Virus record (IMG/VR): IMGVR_UViG_3300046532_003398
Coordinates: 1 to 30,999 of that record
Direction: 5' to 3' (one strand)
DNA length: 30,999 bases
From: a virus
How positions within the stretch are numbered: the first letter of the stretch is position 1; the number at the start of each line of letters is the position of its first letter. The notes under the pieces are model-generated. The model did not search any database, was not told where the DNA came from, and was given only the letters and a program-made list of their open reading frames with translations. This document shows positions 5,877 to 12,818 of this stretch, piece after piece. The translations under genes were made by a program, and so were the position numbers.

Positions 5877-6218
5877 TTGAAGATTGAACTTGACGAAACT
5901 GAACTCACCCATATCCTCGATTCCCTGCACGAGCGGATTGACGATCTTGCGGATACACTGACATTTGGCGAGGATCCTATGACTCGGGATTTGATCGCGG
6001 AGTTGACCGCGCTAACTGACGATCTCCGCGAAGCATCTGCTCGCCGTGATGACGGCTGGGATGACATCCCTGCGCTCGATGCTGGCGCTGAGTTTATCCA
6101 GGCAGGCATTGACGCGCGCGAGCGGGTTAAAGCGTCCTCACGGGCAGCAGAGCGCCGCTCAGAGCGTATACTGGCCGGCACTGCGAGCCCCGTCTCTAAC
6201 GATCCCATCGACTGGTAG
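5877..6218 (+). CDS. Hypothetical helical protein (TTG start)
   Basis: 113 residues starting at TTG 5877 with AAGGAGG 7 nt upstream. An earlier in-frame TTG overlaps the -10 box and cannot be the start. A short strand K-I-E-L-D is followed by long acidic/basic helices. Ala, Arg and Asp content is high. No family recognised. It is the first gene of the P5 operon. Confidence 0.75.
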   Translation: MKIELDETELTHILDSLHERIDDLADTLTFGEDPMTRDLIAELTALTDDLREASARRDDGWDDIPALDAGAEFIQAGIDARERVKASSRAAERRSERILAGTASPVSNDPIDW

Positions 6219-6225
6219 GTTAAAT

Positions 6226-6549
6226 ATGATTATTTGGGTTTTGTCTGGAACTTATGAGGGCGAGCAGTTTGCAAGCTCACACTTGACCGAGAAGGGCGCC
6301 GCACTGGCGGCTATCGGTGATGTGCTATCCCTGCTCGATATAAACGATGAGGATGGCGCGCGCGGAGTGATGAAGAATAGCGACATTGAGCTGTCGGATG
6401 AAGAGGATACCATAGAATGGGATCTGGTCAAGATGCGAGCAATGCCCCGTGAGGAGTTGTGGGTGATTTTTAGCGAGTGGAACGAATACACGTGGGATAT
6501 GCATGCGGGTTATAATGTAGAAGTTATCAGGACGGAGCTAACCGCATGA
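6226..6549 (+). CDS. Hypothetical acidic protein
   Basis: 107 residues. The start I-I-W-V-L-S-G-T-Y-E-G looks like a beta strand, followed by helices with many Asp/Glu and an E-L-W-V-I-F segment. It begins 8 nt after the previous stop; ATGA overlap couples it to the GDLV gene after it. No signature recognised. Confidence 0.7.
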   Translation: MIIWVLSGTYEGEQFASSHLTEKGAALAAIGDVLSLLDINDEDGARGVMKNSDIELSDEEDTIEWDLVKMRAMPREELWVIFSEWNEYTWDMHAGYNVEVIRTELTA

Positions 6550-6746
6550 AAGTCGGTGATTTGGTAAAGTTGGGAGGCGGCGCACGAGATGTCTGGGGCC
6601 TGCCGACCGGCGTTGCTGTGCTGCTTGAAAAGCTGCCAAGGAACGATAGGCTTGAATACGACTGGAGAGTTTTCGTTGATGGAAGATCCATCGAGCTTGG
6701 GCGCCAGATAGAGCAATCAGCGGAGGTAGTAAATGAAAGTCGGTGA
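6546..6746 (+). CDS. GDLV-type small protein
   Basis: 66 residues: M-K-V-G-D-L-V-K-L, T-G-V-A-V-L-L, W-R-V-F-V-D-G, and S-A-E-V-V-N-E-S-R. It starts inside the previous stop (ATGA) and overlaps the next paralogue by 14 nt. Confidence 0.83.
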   Translation: MKVGDLVKLGGGARDVWGLPTGVAVLLEKLPRNDRLEYDWRVFVDGRSIELGRQIEQSAEVVNESR

Positions 6747-6924
6747 CCTCGTAATCTTCAATGAACATCAGAAATGGGCGCATCGCGTGCAGCCCGGTCT
6801 TGTTATCGAGGTTGGCGTATACGTTGGGCGCAAGGACGTTAAAGTTATGTGGAGCTACAAAGGCAAGAAGTATTGGAACACCGAGAAGTCGCGAGAACTG
6901 GAGGTTATCAGTGAAAGTCGGTGA
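6733..6924 (+). CDS. GDLV-type small protein
   Basis: 63 residues: M-K-V-G-D-L-V-I-F, P-G-L-V-I-E-V, V-K-V-M-W, L-E-V-I-S-E-S-R. Fourteen-nucleotide overlaps with both neighbours; GGAGGTAGTAA before the ATG is in the previous gene. Confidence 0.83.
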   Translation: MKVGDLVIFNEHQKWAHRVQPGLVIEVGVYVGRKDVKVMWSYKGKKYWNTEKSRELEVISESR

Positions 6925-7069
6925 TCTGGTGCGAAAGAAGCAGCCTTCAAAGTTCAAGGGCTACGGGATCATCGTCAGGGAAGGATCTTCACCCTGTGTC
7001 ATCGTTGTCTGGTCGGATGGAGGTCCACCGTTCAAGACCACAAGGCGCTCACTGCGCCCCCTTGTCTAA
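6911..7069 (+). CDS. GDLV-type small protein (GTG start)
   Basis: 52 residues, among the shortest members: V/M-K-V-G-D-L-V-R, Y-G-I-I-V-R, C-V-I-V-V-W-S-D-G-G-P-P. It starts at GTG because the junction reads AGTGAAAGTCGGTGA instead of AATGAAAGTCGGTGA. The final W/L-E strand is missing or replaced by R-S-L-R-P-L-V. It ends the P5 operon 3 nt before P6. Confidence 0.78.
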   Translation: MKVGDLVRKKQPSKFKGYGIIVREGSSPCVIVVWSDGGPPFKTTRRSLRPLV

Positions 7070-7072
7070 ACC

Positions 7073-7116
7073 GTGACATTTCGTGACTTGCGTTTTGCTC
7101 TCGCATGTGAGATAAT
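7073..7116 (+). promoter_or_regulatory. GTGAC-repeat promoter, class A (P6)
   Basis: GTGAC at 7073 and 7083 (ATTTC between), abutting -35 TTGCGT (7088-7093); 17-bp spacer; -10 GATAAT (7111-7116); leader AGGAGTAATCAAGGAG. Confidence 0.87.
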
Positions 7117-7139
7117 ACAGGAGTAATCAAGGAGACGAT

Positions 7140-7262
7140 GTGTCTAAGAAAGCTAAAACCCGCAACTGGCTCGCAGTGCGGGCACATCTGCGTTCGGGTG
7201 CTGGAAAGCACAAGGACAAGTCCAAGTATACCCGCAAGGTCAAGCACAAGGGGGCACAATGA
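7140..7262 (+). CDS. Very small, highly basic protein
   Basis: 40 residues from GTG 7140 (AAGGAG 7 nt upstream): about one third Lys/Arg plus several His, with K-H-K-D-K-S-K-Y-T-R-K-V-K-H-K near the end. The overlapping ATG at 7138 is in another frame that would run past the next gene's start. Composition suggests nucleic-acid or ribosome binding. Similar tiny basic proteins exist in phages; function unknown. It heads the P6 operon and overlaps the next gene by ATGA. Confidence 0.65.
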   Translation: MSKKAKTRNWLAVRAHLRSGAGKHKDKSKYTRKVKHKGAQ

Positions 7263-7471
7263 AAGTCGGTGACCTCGTTAAACTTACGCGCGACAGCGAC
7301 TATCAGCCTCAGATTTTCAGGCGCGGTATGGTCGGCATCGTGGAATGGATTGAGCCGATGGAGCGTGCCTCTGGCGAGCCCTTCGTGGATGTGCGCGTCT
7401 CTGGCGCTGGCGATCGTCCAGTCGTTTCCTATCTCGCGATGGATCTGGAGGTAATCAATGAAAGTCGGTGA
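7259..7471 (+). CDS. GDLV-type small protein
   Basis: 70 residues: M-K-V-G-D-L-V-K-L, M-V-G-I-V-E-W-I, F-V-D-V-R-V, M-D-L-E-V-I-N-E-S-R. First of seven consecutive family members in the P6 operon. Confidence 0.85.
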   Translation: MKVGDLVKLTRDSDYQPQIFRRGMVGIVEWIEPMERASGEPFVDVRVSGAGDRPVVSYLAMDLEVINESR

Positions 7472-7640
7472 TTTGGTAAAGGTAAAGCTCACACACGGAC
7501 GCGAGCCCATCACAGGGCTTATAATCGAGCTTAAAGAAGATGAATATAATACTGTTGCTCTCGTCAAGCCAATAGCATCCGAGCATCGCCTGATGTATGC
7601 TAACCCGTTGGACATCGAGGTTCTCAATGAAAGTCGGTGA
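7458..7640 (+). CDS. GDLV-type small protein
   Basis: 60 residues: M-K-V-G-D-L-V-K-V, T-G-L-I-I-E-L, V-A-L-V-K-P, L-D-I-E-V-L-N-E-S-R. GGAGGTAATCA ribosome site within the previous gene; 14-nt overlaps on both sides. Confidence 0.85.
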   Translation: MKVGDLVKVKLTHGREPITGLIIELKEDEYNTVALVKPIASEHRLMYANPLDIEVLNESR

Positions 7641-7770
7641 TCTGGTAAGAGATCGCTATGGTGATATTCCCGTGGGACTTGTCATAGCGCTGCGTGAACT
7701 TGAGGTGCTTGTTCTGCACGGGGCGATACAGAAGTGGTATCGTCGGGATGCTTTTGGAGTGTTCGCATGA
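7627..7770 (+). CDS. GDLV-type small protein, shortest copy
   Basis: 47 residues: M-K-V-G-D-L-V-R, P-V-G-L-V-I-A-L, L-E-V-L-V-L-H-G, then W-Y-R-R-D-A-F-G-V-F. It starts in the 14-nt overlap with the previous gene and ends in ATGA with the next. The core strands are all kept, so it probably defines the minimal fold. Confidence 0.75.
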   Translation: MKVGDLVRDRYGDIPVGLVIALRELEVLVLHGAIQKWYRRDAFGVFA

Positions 7771-7943
7771 AAGTCAGTGATTTGGTTAAAGTTGTTTACG
7801 ATGATGGTGAGAAGGAAATGGCTACGATGCCATATACCGGCATCGGCATTGTTGTGAAAATCGAAGAAGCTGCCGATGCGACATGGATCCATCTGCATAC
7901 AGGCGAAGAGTTCAAAATAGACAAGTTGGAGATTGTAAAATGA
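7767..7943 (+). CDS. GDLV-type small protein
   Basis: 58 residues: M-K-V-S-D-L-V-K-V (Gly replaced by Ser), I-G-I-V-V-K-I, W-I-H-L-H, K-L-E-I-V-K. The ATGA junction gives it an L-E-I-V-K end instead of N-E-S-R. Confidence 0.8.
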   Translation: MKVSDLVKVVYDDGEKEMATMPYTGIGIVVKIEEAADATWIHLHTGEEFKIDKLEIVK

Positions 7944-8134
7944 AGTGGCCTGATTTGAAAGTCGGTGACCTCGTTAAAGTTAGGCTGAAGTGGGGGCAAC
8001 CCTCGATTGTGGGGCTCATTGTCAAGATGTGGCACAATAGGCTGGAATGGATCTATGAGGTTCGGAATGTCAAGAGTGGGTTGCTGACCCACGCCACCGA
8101 GATAGATATGGAGGTAATCAATGCAAGTCGGTGA
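7940..8134 (+). CDS. GDLV-type small protein with short N-terminal extension
   Basis: 64 residues. M-K-W-P-D-L precedes K-V-G-D-L-V-K-V; then V-G-L-I-V-K-M-W, Y-E-V-R-N-V, M-E-V-I-N-A-S-R. ATGA overlap upstream, 14-nt overlap downstream. Confidence 0.82.
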   Translation: MKWPDLKVGDLVKVRLKWGQPSIVGLIVKMWHNRLEWIYEVRNVKSGLLTHATEIDMEVINASR

Positions 8135-8312
8135 TTTGGTTAAAGTTGTTTGCGTGGATGATCACCCGATGGGGATGATCTTGGAAGTGCGCGATCATCC
8201 GAGTGGCTACAGGATCCAGCATTATCGGGTTCAACTGTTTGGGCGGAACCTCCACCCGCGACCACATAGGCCACACCAGTATTTGAAGCATCAACTAGAG
8301 ATCGTGAAATGA
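8121..8312 (+). CDS. GDLV-type small protein
   Basis: 63 residues: M-Q-V-G-D-L-V-K-V-V, M-G-M-I-L-E-V, Y-R-V-Q-L-F-G, Q-L-E-I-V-K. The basic, His/Pro-rich loop before the last strand is distinctive. ATGA overlap with the next copy. Confidence 0.82.
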   Translation: MQVGDLVKVVCVDDHPMGMILEVRDHPSGYRIQHYRVQLFGRNLHPRPHRPHQYLKHQLEIVK

Positions 8313-8506
8313 AGAAAGGCGATCTTGTTAAAGTTAGGAAAATGAAGGGCGCCGGGATCATCCAGGCGGTTCAGACGAACCGCGAAATCTGCGGACCTAA
8401 CGGAGATTTTCACATGACGCGCCACTATAGAGTGCTTTTGAACGGCAAAATCTGGCGCATCCACGAAGCAAGTCTCATCCTTATCTCAAATCGTGACATT
8501 TCGTGA
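8309..8506 (+). CDS. GDLV-type small protein, last of the P6 operon
   Basis: 65 residues: M-K-K-G-D-L-V-K-V, G-A-G-I-I-Q-A-V, Y-R-V-L-L-N-G-K, A-S-L-I-L-I-S-N-R-D-I-S. The R-D-I-S tail is encoded by the P7 repeat; the stop lies in its second GTGAC. Confidence 0.83.
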   Translation: MKKGDLVKVRKMKGAGIIQAVQTNREICGPNGDFHMTRHYRVLLNGKIWRIHEASLILISNRDIS

Positions 8507-8536
8507 CTTGATCTTTGCTCTCGCATGTGAGATAAT
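8493..8536 (+). promoter_or_regulatory. GTGAC-repeat promoter, class A (P7)
   Basis: GTGAC at 8493 and 8503 (ATTTC between), abutting -35 TTGATC (8508-8513); 17-bp spacer; -10 GATAAT (8531-8536); leader AGGGGTAATCAAGGAG. Confidence 0.87.
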
Positions 8537-8560
8537 ACAGGGGTAATCAAGGAGAACCCC

Positions 8561-9397
8561 ATGCCATCATACACCGGAACCATTCGCTGCTCGCACTGCT
8601 ACGAGCCAGGACACAACAAGCGCAAGTGTCCACGCCTCACCAGCGAGATCAAGGAGCAATATGAACGTCAGGCGCGAGTCTCCGAGCGTTATCGGAGCGG
8701 GGAGTTTGATCACAAGCTCCGCACCGCTGGCGATGTTGAAACCAACGAGGCGCGAGAGTGGAACGTCAACTATCACGTGAACCGCGCCGAGGAGTCTCGC
8801 AAGTCATACCTCAAGCGCACGAAGATCGACCTCGCGACTGGTAAGAAGGTCACGAACAAGGCGGCGAAAGCCGAGCGCATGAAGAACGTGAAGTGTGGCT
8901 ACTGTAAGGATCGCGGGCACACCCGCCGCGTCTGCCCTGCTGTCAAGGAAGATTACCAAGTTTACAAGGCGCTTTCTGAGAAGTACAAGCAGGTAGCATA
9001 TGCGAGGCTCCAAGAGCTGAGCGTCAATATCGGCTCGATGGTCTTTACCCGTCGCTGGATATCGGGCGAGTACAAGAACACGATATATCTGGTGACCTCG
9101 TTTGAAATGCGTAACGTGGACTATCATAACCAGGGCGCGCCCTGCGTCAAGCTCACCAGCCCGCAGGGCCATGGCGACTACTGGCTAAGCGCCGAGCAGA
9201 TCGCGCACAATCTAGATGCGGGCAAGGGCTGTGCATCAGCAACACCGCTTGCGCTCAACGCGATCGCGCTGAATGGCGCTAAACTTATTAAGGAAGCGTT
9301 CCCGACCCATTCTGATCGTCCCCATCAATACGGTCGTTATGGTGAAGAAGAGGTGCGTGCGGCCCGTACAGCCCTCGGTATTCCCACCCCTCTCTGA
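8561..9397 (+). CDS. Two-zinc-knuckle protein with GDLV-like domain
   Basis: 278 residues. Two CCHC zinc knuckles are clear: C10-x2-C13-x4-H18-x4-C23 and C112-x2-C115-x4-H120-x4-C125. In other proteins this finger binds single-stranded RNA or DNA. Between them lies a Lys/Arg/Glu-rich helical region. Residues about 154-216 (V-N-I-G-S-M-V-F, T-I-Y-L-V-T-S, C-V-K-L-T, Y-W-L-S-A-E-Q-I) repeat the GDLV strand pattern, so this looks like an RNA-binding protein carrying the local module. It is the only gene between P7 and P8. A role in host or phage mRNA handling is inference. Confidence 0.85.
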   Translation: MPSYTGTIRCSHCYEPGHNKRKCPRLTSEIKEQYERQARVSERYRSGEFDHKLRTAGDVETNEAREWNVNYHVNRAEESRKSYLKRTKIDLATGKKVTNKAAKAERMKNVKCGYCKDRGHTRRVCPAVKEDYQVYKALSEKYKQVAYARLQELSVNIGSMVFTRRWISGEYKNTIYLVTSFEMRNVDYHNQGAPCVKLTSPQGHGDYWLSAEQIAHNLDAGKGCASATPLALNAIALNGAKLIKEAFPTHSDRPHQYGRYGEEEVRAARTALGIPTPL

Positions 9398-9400
9398 GCT

Positions 9401-9454
9401 GTGACATCTTGTGACATCATTTTCCTTGACCTGAAACCATTTTTCCTGTATACT
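9401..9454 (+). promoter_or_regulatory. GTGAC-repeat promoter, class B (P8)
   Basis: GTGAC at 9401 and 9411 (ATCTT between), 10-bp gap, -35 TTGACC (9426-9431), 17-bp spacer, -10 TATACT (9449-9454). It drives the AAA+ ATPase gene. Confidence 0.87.
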
Positions 9455-9467
9455 TACTGTAAGTGAT

Positions 9468-9482
9468 GGGGGATAAACCCCC
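9468..9482 (+). promoter_or_regulatory. GC hairpin in the 5' leader of the ATPase gene
   Basis: GGGGG-ATAAA-CCCCC, a perfect 5-bp G:C stem with a 5-nt loop, starting about 14 nt after the -10 box and ending 12 nt before the GGAG ribosome site. It could protect the mRNA 5' end or affect initiation. No U tract, so not a terminator. Confidence 0.5.
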
Positions 9483-9505
9483 GCCGATGCCTCTGGAGGC
9501 TCTCA

Positions 9506-10585
9506 ATGTCCGTCGATTTCGCAACCTTTACCTCTGTCGTTTCTCACATCCTCGACGCGCGCCTTCCGGTGCTGCTTCGTGGGCGTCATGGAGTCGGCAA
9601 GTCTCAAGTCGTTTACCAGATCGCAGACGCGCGAGAGCTGCCCGTAGTGGAGCGCCGCGCCTCTCAGATGACTGAAGGCGATCTTCTCGGTCTGCCCGAT
9701 ACCACCGATACCGCGAGTGGCCGCAAGGCTACCACCTGGAACGCGCCTGACTGGCTCGTCACTGCCTGTGAGCAGCCCGTAGTCCTCTTCCTCGATGAAG
9801 TGGACCGCGCGACCATGGAAGTGCGTCAGGGGCTCTTTGAGCTTACCGACTCCCGCAAGATCAACGGCTGGCACCTGCACCCTGAGACGCTGATCGTCGC
9901 TGCCGTCAATGGCGGCGAGCACGGCGCCCAGTATCAGGTGGGCGAAATGGACCCGGCAGAGCTTGACCGCTGGACCGTGTTCGACGTCGAGCCCTCCGTT
10001 GAAGATTGGCTCAAGTGGGCGAATGGCAAGGTTAACGGGATCCTGTGGGACTTCGTTAATATGAACCGCGCGCACCTGGAGCACATCGGTGACTTCGAGC
10101 CTAACAAGGTTTATCCTTCTCGTCGCTCGTGGGTTCGCTTCAACGATACCTCTACTCCTGCCGATGTGTTCGGTGAGGAAGGCGATCGCGATCTCCTCTT
10201 CAACCTCGCAACTGCATTCGTCGGTTTCGAGGCTGCGGTTTCCCTCCGTGACTTCGTTGAGAAGTACGAATGGCAGGTAACCATTGAGGATATCCTTGAT
10301 GCCGGCGATCTATCTAAGACTATCCAGTGGGGCATCAATGACCACTCCGCGATGATCGAGAAGTTCGAGGCCGCCGCAGTCTTCAAGGAGACCCTGACCT
10401 CCGAGCAGGTTGCTAACCTCGCTGCCTACTTCGTCAGCCTGCCCTCCGAGGTAGCGATGAAGCTCTGGACCGTCCTGGGCGACACCGATAACATTGATAA
10501 TGTTGTCGCGCTCCACAAGGCTGAGACCGCCGATGGTAAGCGAGTGAGCGATCACCTTGTTGAAATCCTGGGCGGTTCTCAGTAA
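9506..10585 (+). CDS. MoxR-type AAA+ ATPase
   Basis: 359 residues. Walker A G-R-H-G-V-G-K-S at 26-33, Walker B V-V-L-F-L-D-E at 92-98 followed by V-D-R-A, sensor-1 N135 in V-A-A-V-N, and a likely arginine finger near D-R-W (about 154-156). This is the AAA_5/MoxR group. These ATPases remodel protein complexes together with a VWA-domain partner, and a VWA protein is encoded two genes downstream. Length fits the family. Leader hairpin and GGAG box precede ATG 9506. It ends in a TAATG overlap with a GDLV-type gene. Confidence 0.92.
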   Translation: MSVDFATFTSVVSHILDARLPVLLRGRHGVGKSQVVYQIADARELPVVERRASQMTEGDLLGLPDTTDTASGRKATTWNAPDWLVTACEQPVVLFLDEVDRATMEVRQGLFELTDSRKINGWHLHPETLIVAAVNGGEHGAQYQVGEMDPAELDRWTVFDVEPSVEDWLKWANGKVNGILWDFVNMNRAHLEHIGDFEPNKVYPSRRSWVRFNDTSTPADVFGEEGDRDLLFNLATAFVGFEAAVSLRDFVEKYEWQVTIEDILDAGDLSKTIQWGINDHSAMIEKFEAAAVFKETLTSEQVANLAAYFVSLPSEVAMKLWTVLGDTDNIDNVVALHKAETADGKRVSDHLVEILGGSQ

Positions 10586-10794
10586 TGCGATCGCCGCAGG
10601 TGGGGGATCTCGTCTATCTGCGCGATAGGACCGGTGACGATCCCGTCGTTAAACATCACGGCGCAGGGATCGTCACTCACATTCAAGCATTTGATCAGAG
10701 TATGGATTATCCACACATCAGTGTTAAATGGCTCAGATCTGAAGAAACACACAAGTTCTTAGAAAAGGATCTGATGGTGCTCCATGAAGCGTGA
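10585..10794 (+). CDS. GDLV-type small protein in the MoxR operon
   Basis: 69 residues: P-Q-V-G-D-L-V-Y-L at 4-12, G-A-G-I-V-T-H-I, I-S-V-K-W, D-L-M-V-L-H. It starts inside the ATPase stop codon, so it is translated along with it, and overlaps the next gene by 11 nt. The position between the ATPase and its VWA partner hints at adaptor use, which is speculative. Confidence 0.8.
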   Translation: MRSPQVGDLVYLRDRTGDDPVVKHHGAGIVTHIQAFDQSMDYPHISVKWLRSEETHKFLEKDLMVLHEA

Positions 10795-10987
10795 GTTAAA
10801 TATAGGCGATCTCCTCATTTCTCGCGACACCGGCAAGCCTGGGTTGATCATGGGGATGCGCGAGGGCAGAAAGAACGAGTATGGGAGCGCCAGCCGAAAG
10901 CGCAAGGTCTATCGCATCTTTGACGATGGCCGACAATACTGGCTCCACGATATCGAGGTACGAGCCAAGTTCAAGATCAACCCGTGA
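10784..10987 (+). CDS. GDLV-type small protein
   Basis: 67 residues: L-N-I-G-D-L-L-I at 5-12, P-G-L-I-M-G-M, Y-R-I-F-D-D-G, W-L-H-D-I-E-V. Basic (net positive, with K-N-E-Y-G and R-K-R-K loops). The stop is part of the first GTGAC of P9. Confidence 0.78.
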   Translation: MKRELNIGDLLISRDTGKPGLIMGMREGRKNEYGSASRKRKVYRIFDDGRQYWLHDIEVRAKFKINP

Positions 10988-11037
10988 CATCTTGTGACAT
11001 CATTTCTGTTGACTTCCCCCTCCCTTTCCTGTATACT
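10984..11037 (+). promoter_or_regulatory. GTGAC-repeat promoter, class B (P9)
   Basis: GTGAC at 10984 and 10994 (ATCTT between), 10-bp gap, -35 TTGACT (11009-11014), 17-bp spacer, -10 TATACT (11032-11037), leader ending AATAAGGAG. Confidence 0.88.
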
Positions 11038-11062
11038 TGTGAAGTAATAAGGAGATCCCCTC

Positions 11063-12310
11063 ATGTCTGACCAGCCCTTTAATCTCAACCTGCACGCCGC
11101 GCGCCTCCTGATGCGCGAGCCCTTCTTTGCTGCTCTCTCGCGTCGGATTGATAAGACACCGACCACTGCGATCCCGACTGCCGGCGTCCGTGTCAATCCA
11201 CACCGCGCACAGTTCGAGCTGCTCTATAATCCTGAGTTTATGGGCGCCCTGAGCGATGAGCATAAGCTTGGCGTTCTGATGCATGAGTTCTATCACATTA
11301 TTTTCGAGCACGTGACCGGGCGCAAACCATCCGATGGTCTCAAGCGCATCGATAATATTGCCATGGATCTCGCGATCAACGGCTTGCCCGAAATGAAGGG
11401 CAAGCTTCCATGCGAGTCTGATCCTGGCCCGATAATGCCCTCTGGCGAGCCTATGAAGGGTGTTCTACCCGGCGAAGGTCCATTTGTTGACCTGCCCTCT
11501 GGCAAGTCTTACGAGTGGTATCTGGAGGCTCTCAAGGATATGCAGGAGGAGCAAGGCGAAGGCGGCGAAGGTCAAGAGGGCGAAGGCTCTGGCCAGCCTG
11601 GAGATGGCGATCCGTTCGATGGCGCCGATAGCTTCGATGATCACGATGGTTTCGGGGAGGGCGATAGCACCACCACCGAGATCGCAAAGGAGCGTCTCAA
11701 GGATACACTCAAGAAAGCCGCCGAGGAAGCCGAGAAATCCCGCAACTGGGGATCCGTCTCCTCTGGCATGCGTCAAGACATCCTCGATCGCATCCAGACT
11801 AAAATAGATTGGCGCAAGGTGCTACGCTACTTCGTCAAGACCAGCCAGCGCAGCGACAAGCGATCAACGCCTCGTCGCTTGAATAAGCGGTATCCCCGTG
11901 TCCATCCTGGCAAGCGGGTAACTCGTCACGCTAAGATCGCGGTCAGCATCGACCAGAGCGGATCGGTGGACGATCGGATGCTCGCCGCTTTCTTCTCAGA
12001 GCTTAACAAGCTAGCTGAAATCGCAGAGTTCACGGTGATCCCGTTCGATTCTGAGGTTGGAGAGGATAAGGTCTATGTATGGAAGAAAGGCCAGCACTGT
12101 AAGACCGAGCGCGTGATGTGCGGAGGCACTTGCTTCAACGCTCCCACTAAGTATGTCAACAAGCACGCTTTTGACGGGCATATCATCCTGACAGATCTGT
12201 GTGCTCCCAAGCCGATCGCTTCAAAGTGTCAGCGCATGTGGATGACTACAAGCGCATATGCCGCTCGCCCCTACTTTCAGACGAATGAGCGCGTTATCGC
12301 GATCGATTGA
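11063..12310 (+). CDS. VWA-like metallopeptidase (MoxR partner)
   Basis: 415 residues. The N-terminal domain has the zinc-peptidase motif H74-E-F-Y-H78 within L-M-H-E-F-Y-H-I-I-F. A Gly/Glu/Asp-rich linker spans about 165-205, then a helical part and a C-terminal VWA domain with a MIDAS D297-x-S299-x-S301 (I-A-V-S-I-D-Q-S-G-S). This is the DUF2201 architecture, known in bacteria beside MoxR ATPases, as here. The VWA domain would bind metal and a client; the ATPase would remodel it. The HExxH is intact, so proteolysis is possible but unproven. AAGGAG precedes ATG. Confidence 0.88.
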   Translation: MSDQPFNLNLHAARLLMREPFFAALSRRIDKTPTTAIPTAGVRVNPHRAQFELLYNPEFMGALSDEHKLGVLMHEFYHIIFEHVTGRKPSDGLKRIDNIAMDLAINGLPEMKGKLPCESDPGPIMPSGEPMKGVLPGEGPFVDLPSGKSYEWYLEALKDMQEEQGEGGEGQEGEGSGQPGDGDPFDGADSFDDHDGFGEGDSTTTEIAKERLKDTLKKAAEEAEKSRNWGSVSSGMRQDILDRIQTKIDWRKVLRYFVKTSQRSDKRSTPRRLNKRYPRVHPGKRVTRHAKIAVSIDQSGSVDDRMLAAFFSELNKLAEIAEFTVIPFDSEVGEDKVYVWKKGQHCKTERVMCGGTCFNAPTKYVNKHAFDGHIILTDLCAPKPIASKCQRMWMTTSAYAARPYFQTNERVIAID

Positions 12311-12367
12311 GTTAAACATAGCCCGCTGGGGCTCGTCTCAGCACCCACCTGATCCAGGAGATCATCA

Positions 12368-12457
12368 ATGTCCCTTCTCGCCCTTATCGCCGGTTCAACC
12401 CTCTGGTTCGTTGCCCTCGCGGGTATCACGATCATTCCCTTCTACGAGGGACGATAG
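12368..12457 (+). CDS. Tiny single-pass membrane protein
   Basis: 29 residues, hydrophobic from residue 3 to 24 (L-L-A-L-I-A-G-S-T-L-W-F-V-A-L-A-G), ending Y-E-G-R. CAGGAGATCATCA precedes the ATG, a strong ribosome site, which is the main support. It lies between the VWA gene and a small basic gene. Function unknown. Confidence 0.55.
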   Translation: MSLLALIAGSTLWFVALAGITIIPFYEGR

Positions 12458-12459
12458 CC

Positions 12460-12753
12460 TTGAAGTATTATATCAGTCGTACACATCTCGCCTTAGACGC
12501 CGATGGCCGCATTTCAGGCTATGAGACGGTGCTCACCCGTCCCGACACGATCAAAGCCACCCAGGAGGCCCTCAGACGCTATAGGGCTCTTGGAATCTCG
12601 TCTCTTCACGTATGCACGCACCCTAAGAATGGGCGAAGGTATGGTAAACTTGATCGAGGCGCTGGTAAGCGCAGAGGTAAGACTAGAAAGCTTACTCTCG
12701 CGGATGTGGCTCCGGCGTTGGCTGAGCTTGCAGCAGAGGGTGACAAATCGTGA
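12460..12753 (+). CDS. Hypothetical basic protein (TTG start)
   Basis: 97 residues from TTG 12460, 2 nt after the previous stop. Begins K-Y-Y-I-S-R-T-H-L with beta-like alternation, then helices and a very basic stretch R-G-A-G-K-R-R-G-K-T-R-K near residues 66-77. Not recognised; nucleic-acid contact is plausible. The stop lies in the second GTGAC of P10. Confidence 0.65.
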   Translation: MKYYISRTHLALDADGRISGYETVLTRPDTIKATQEALRRYRALGISSLHVCTHPKNGRRYGKLDRGAGKRRGKTRKLTLADVAPALAELAAEGDKS

Positions 12754-12793
12754 CATCATTTCTGTTGACTTCTCCTCTCGATTCCTGTATACT
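12740..12793 (+). promoter_or_regulatory. GTGAC-repeat promoter, class B (P10)
   Basis: GTGAC at 12740 and 12750 (AAATC between), 10-bp gap, -35 TTGACT (12765-12770), 17-bp spacer, -10 TATACT (12788-12793), leader ending CTCGGAGG. Confidence 0.88.
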
Positions 12794-12818
12794 TGTAAAG
12801 TAACTCGGAGGTTCATCT

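Noticed and set aside
5705-6208. Minus-strand ORF of 167 codons
   Set aside because: Opposite to a well-supported gene and to promoter P5; Ser/Arg-rich translation typical of an antisense shadow.
7259-8506. CRISPR-like array
   Set aside because: The repeated junction sequence (ATGAAAGTCGGTGA) is spaced 140-210 bp and explained by overlapping gene starts; there are no short uniform spacers.
9503-10084. Minus-strand ORF of 193 codons
   Set aside because: Antisense of the MoxR ATPase, whose Walker motifs are intact; length is explained by GC-rich codon bias.
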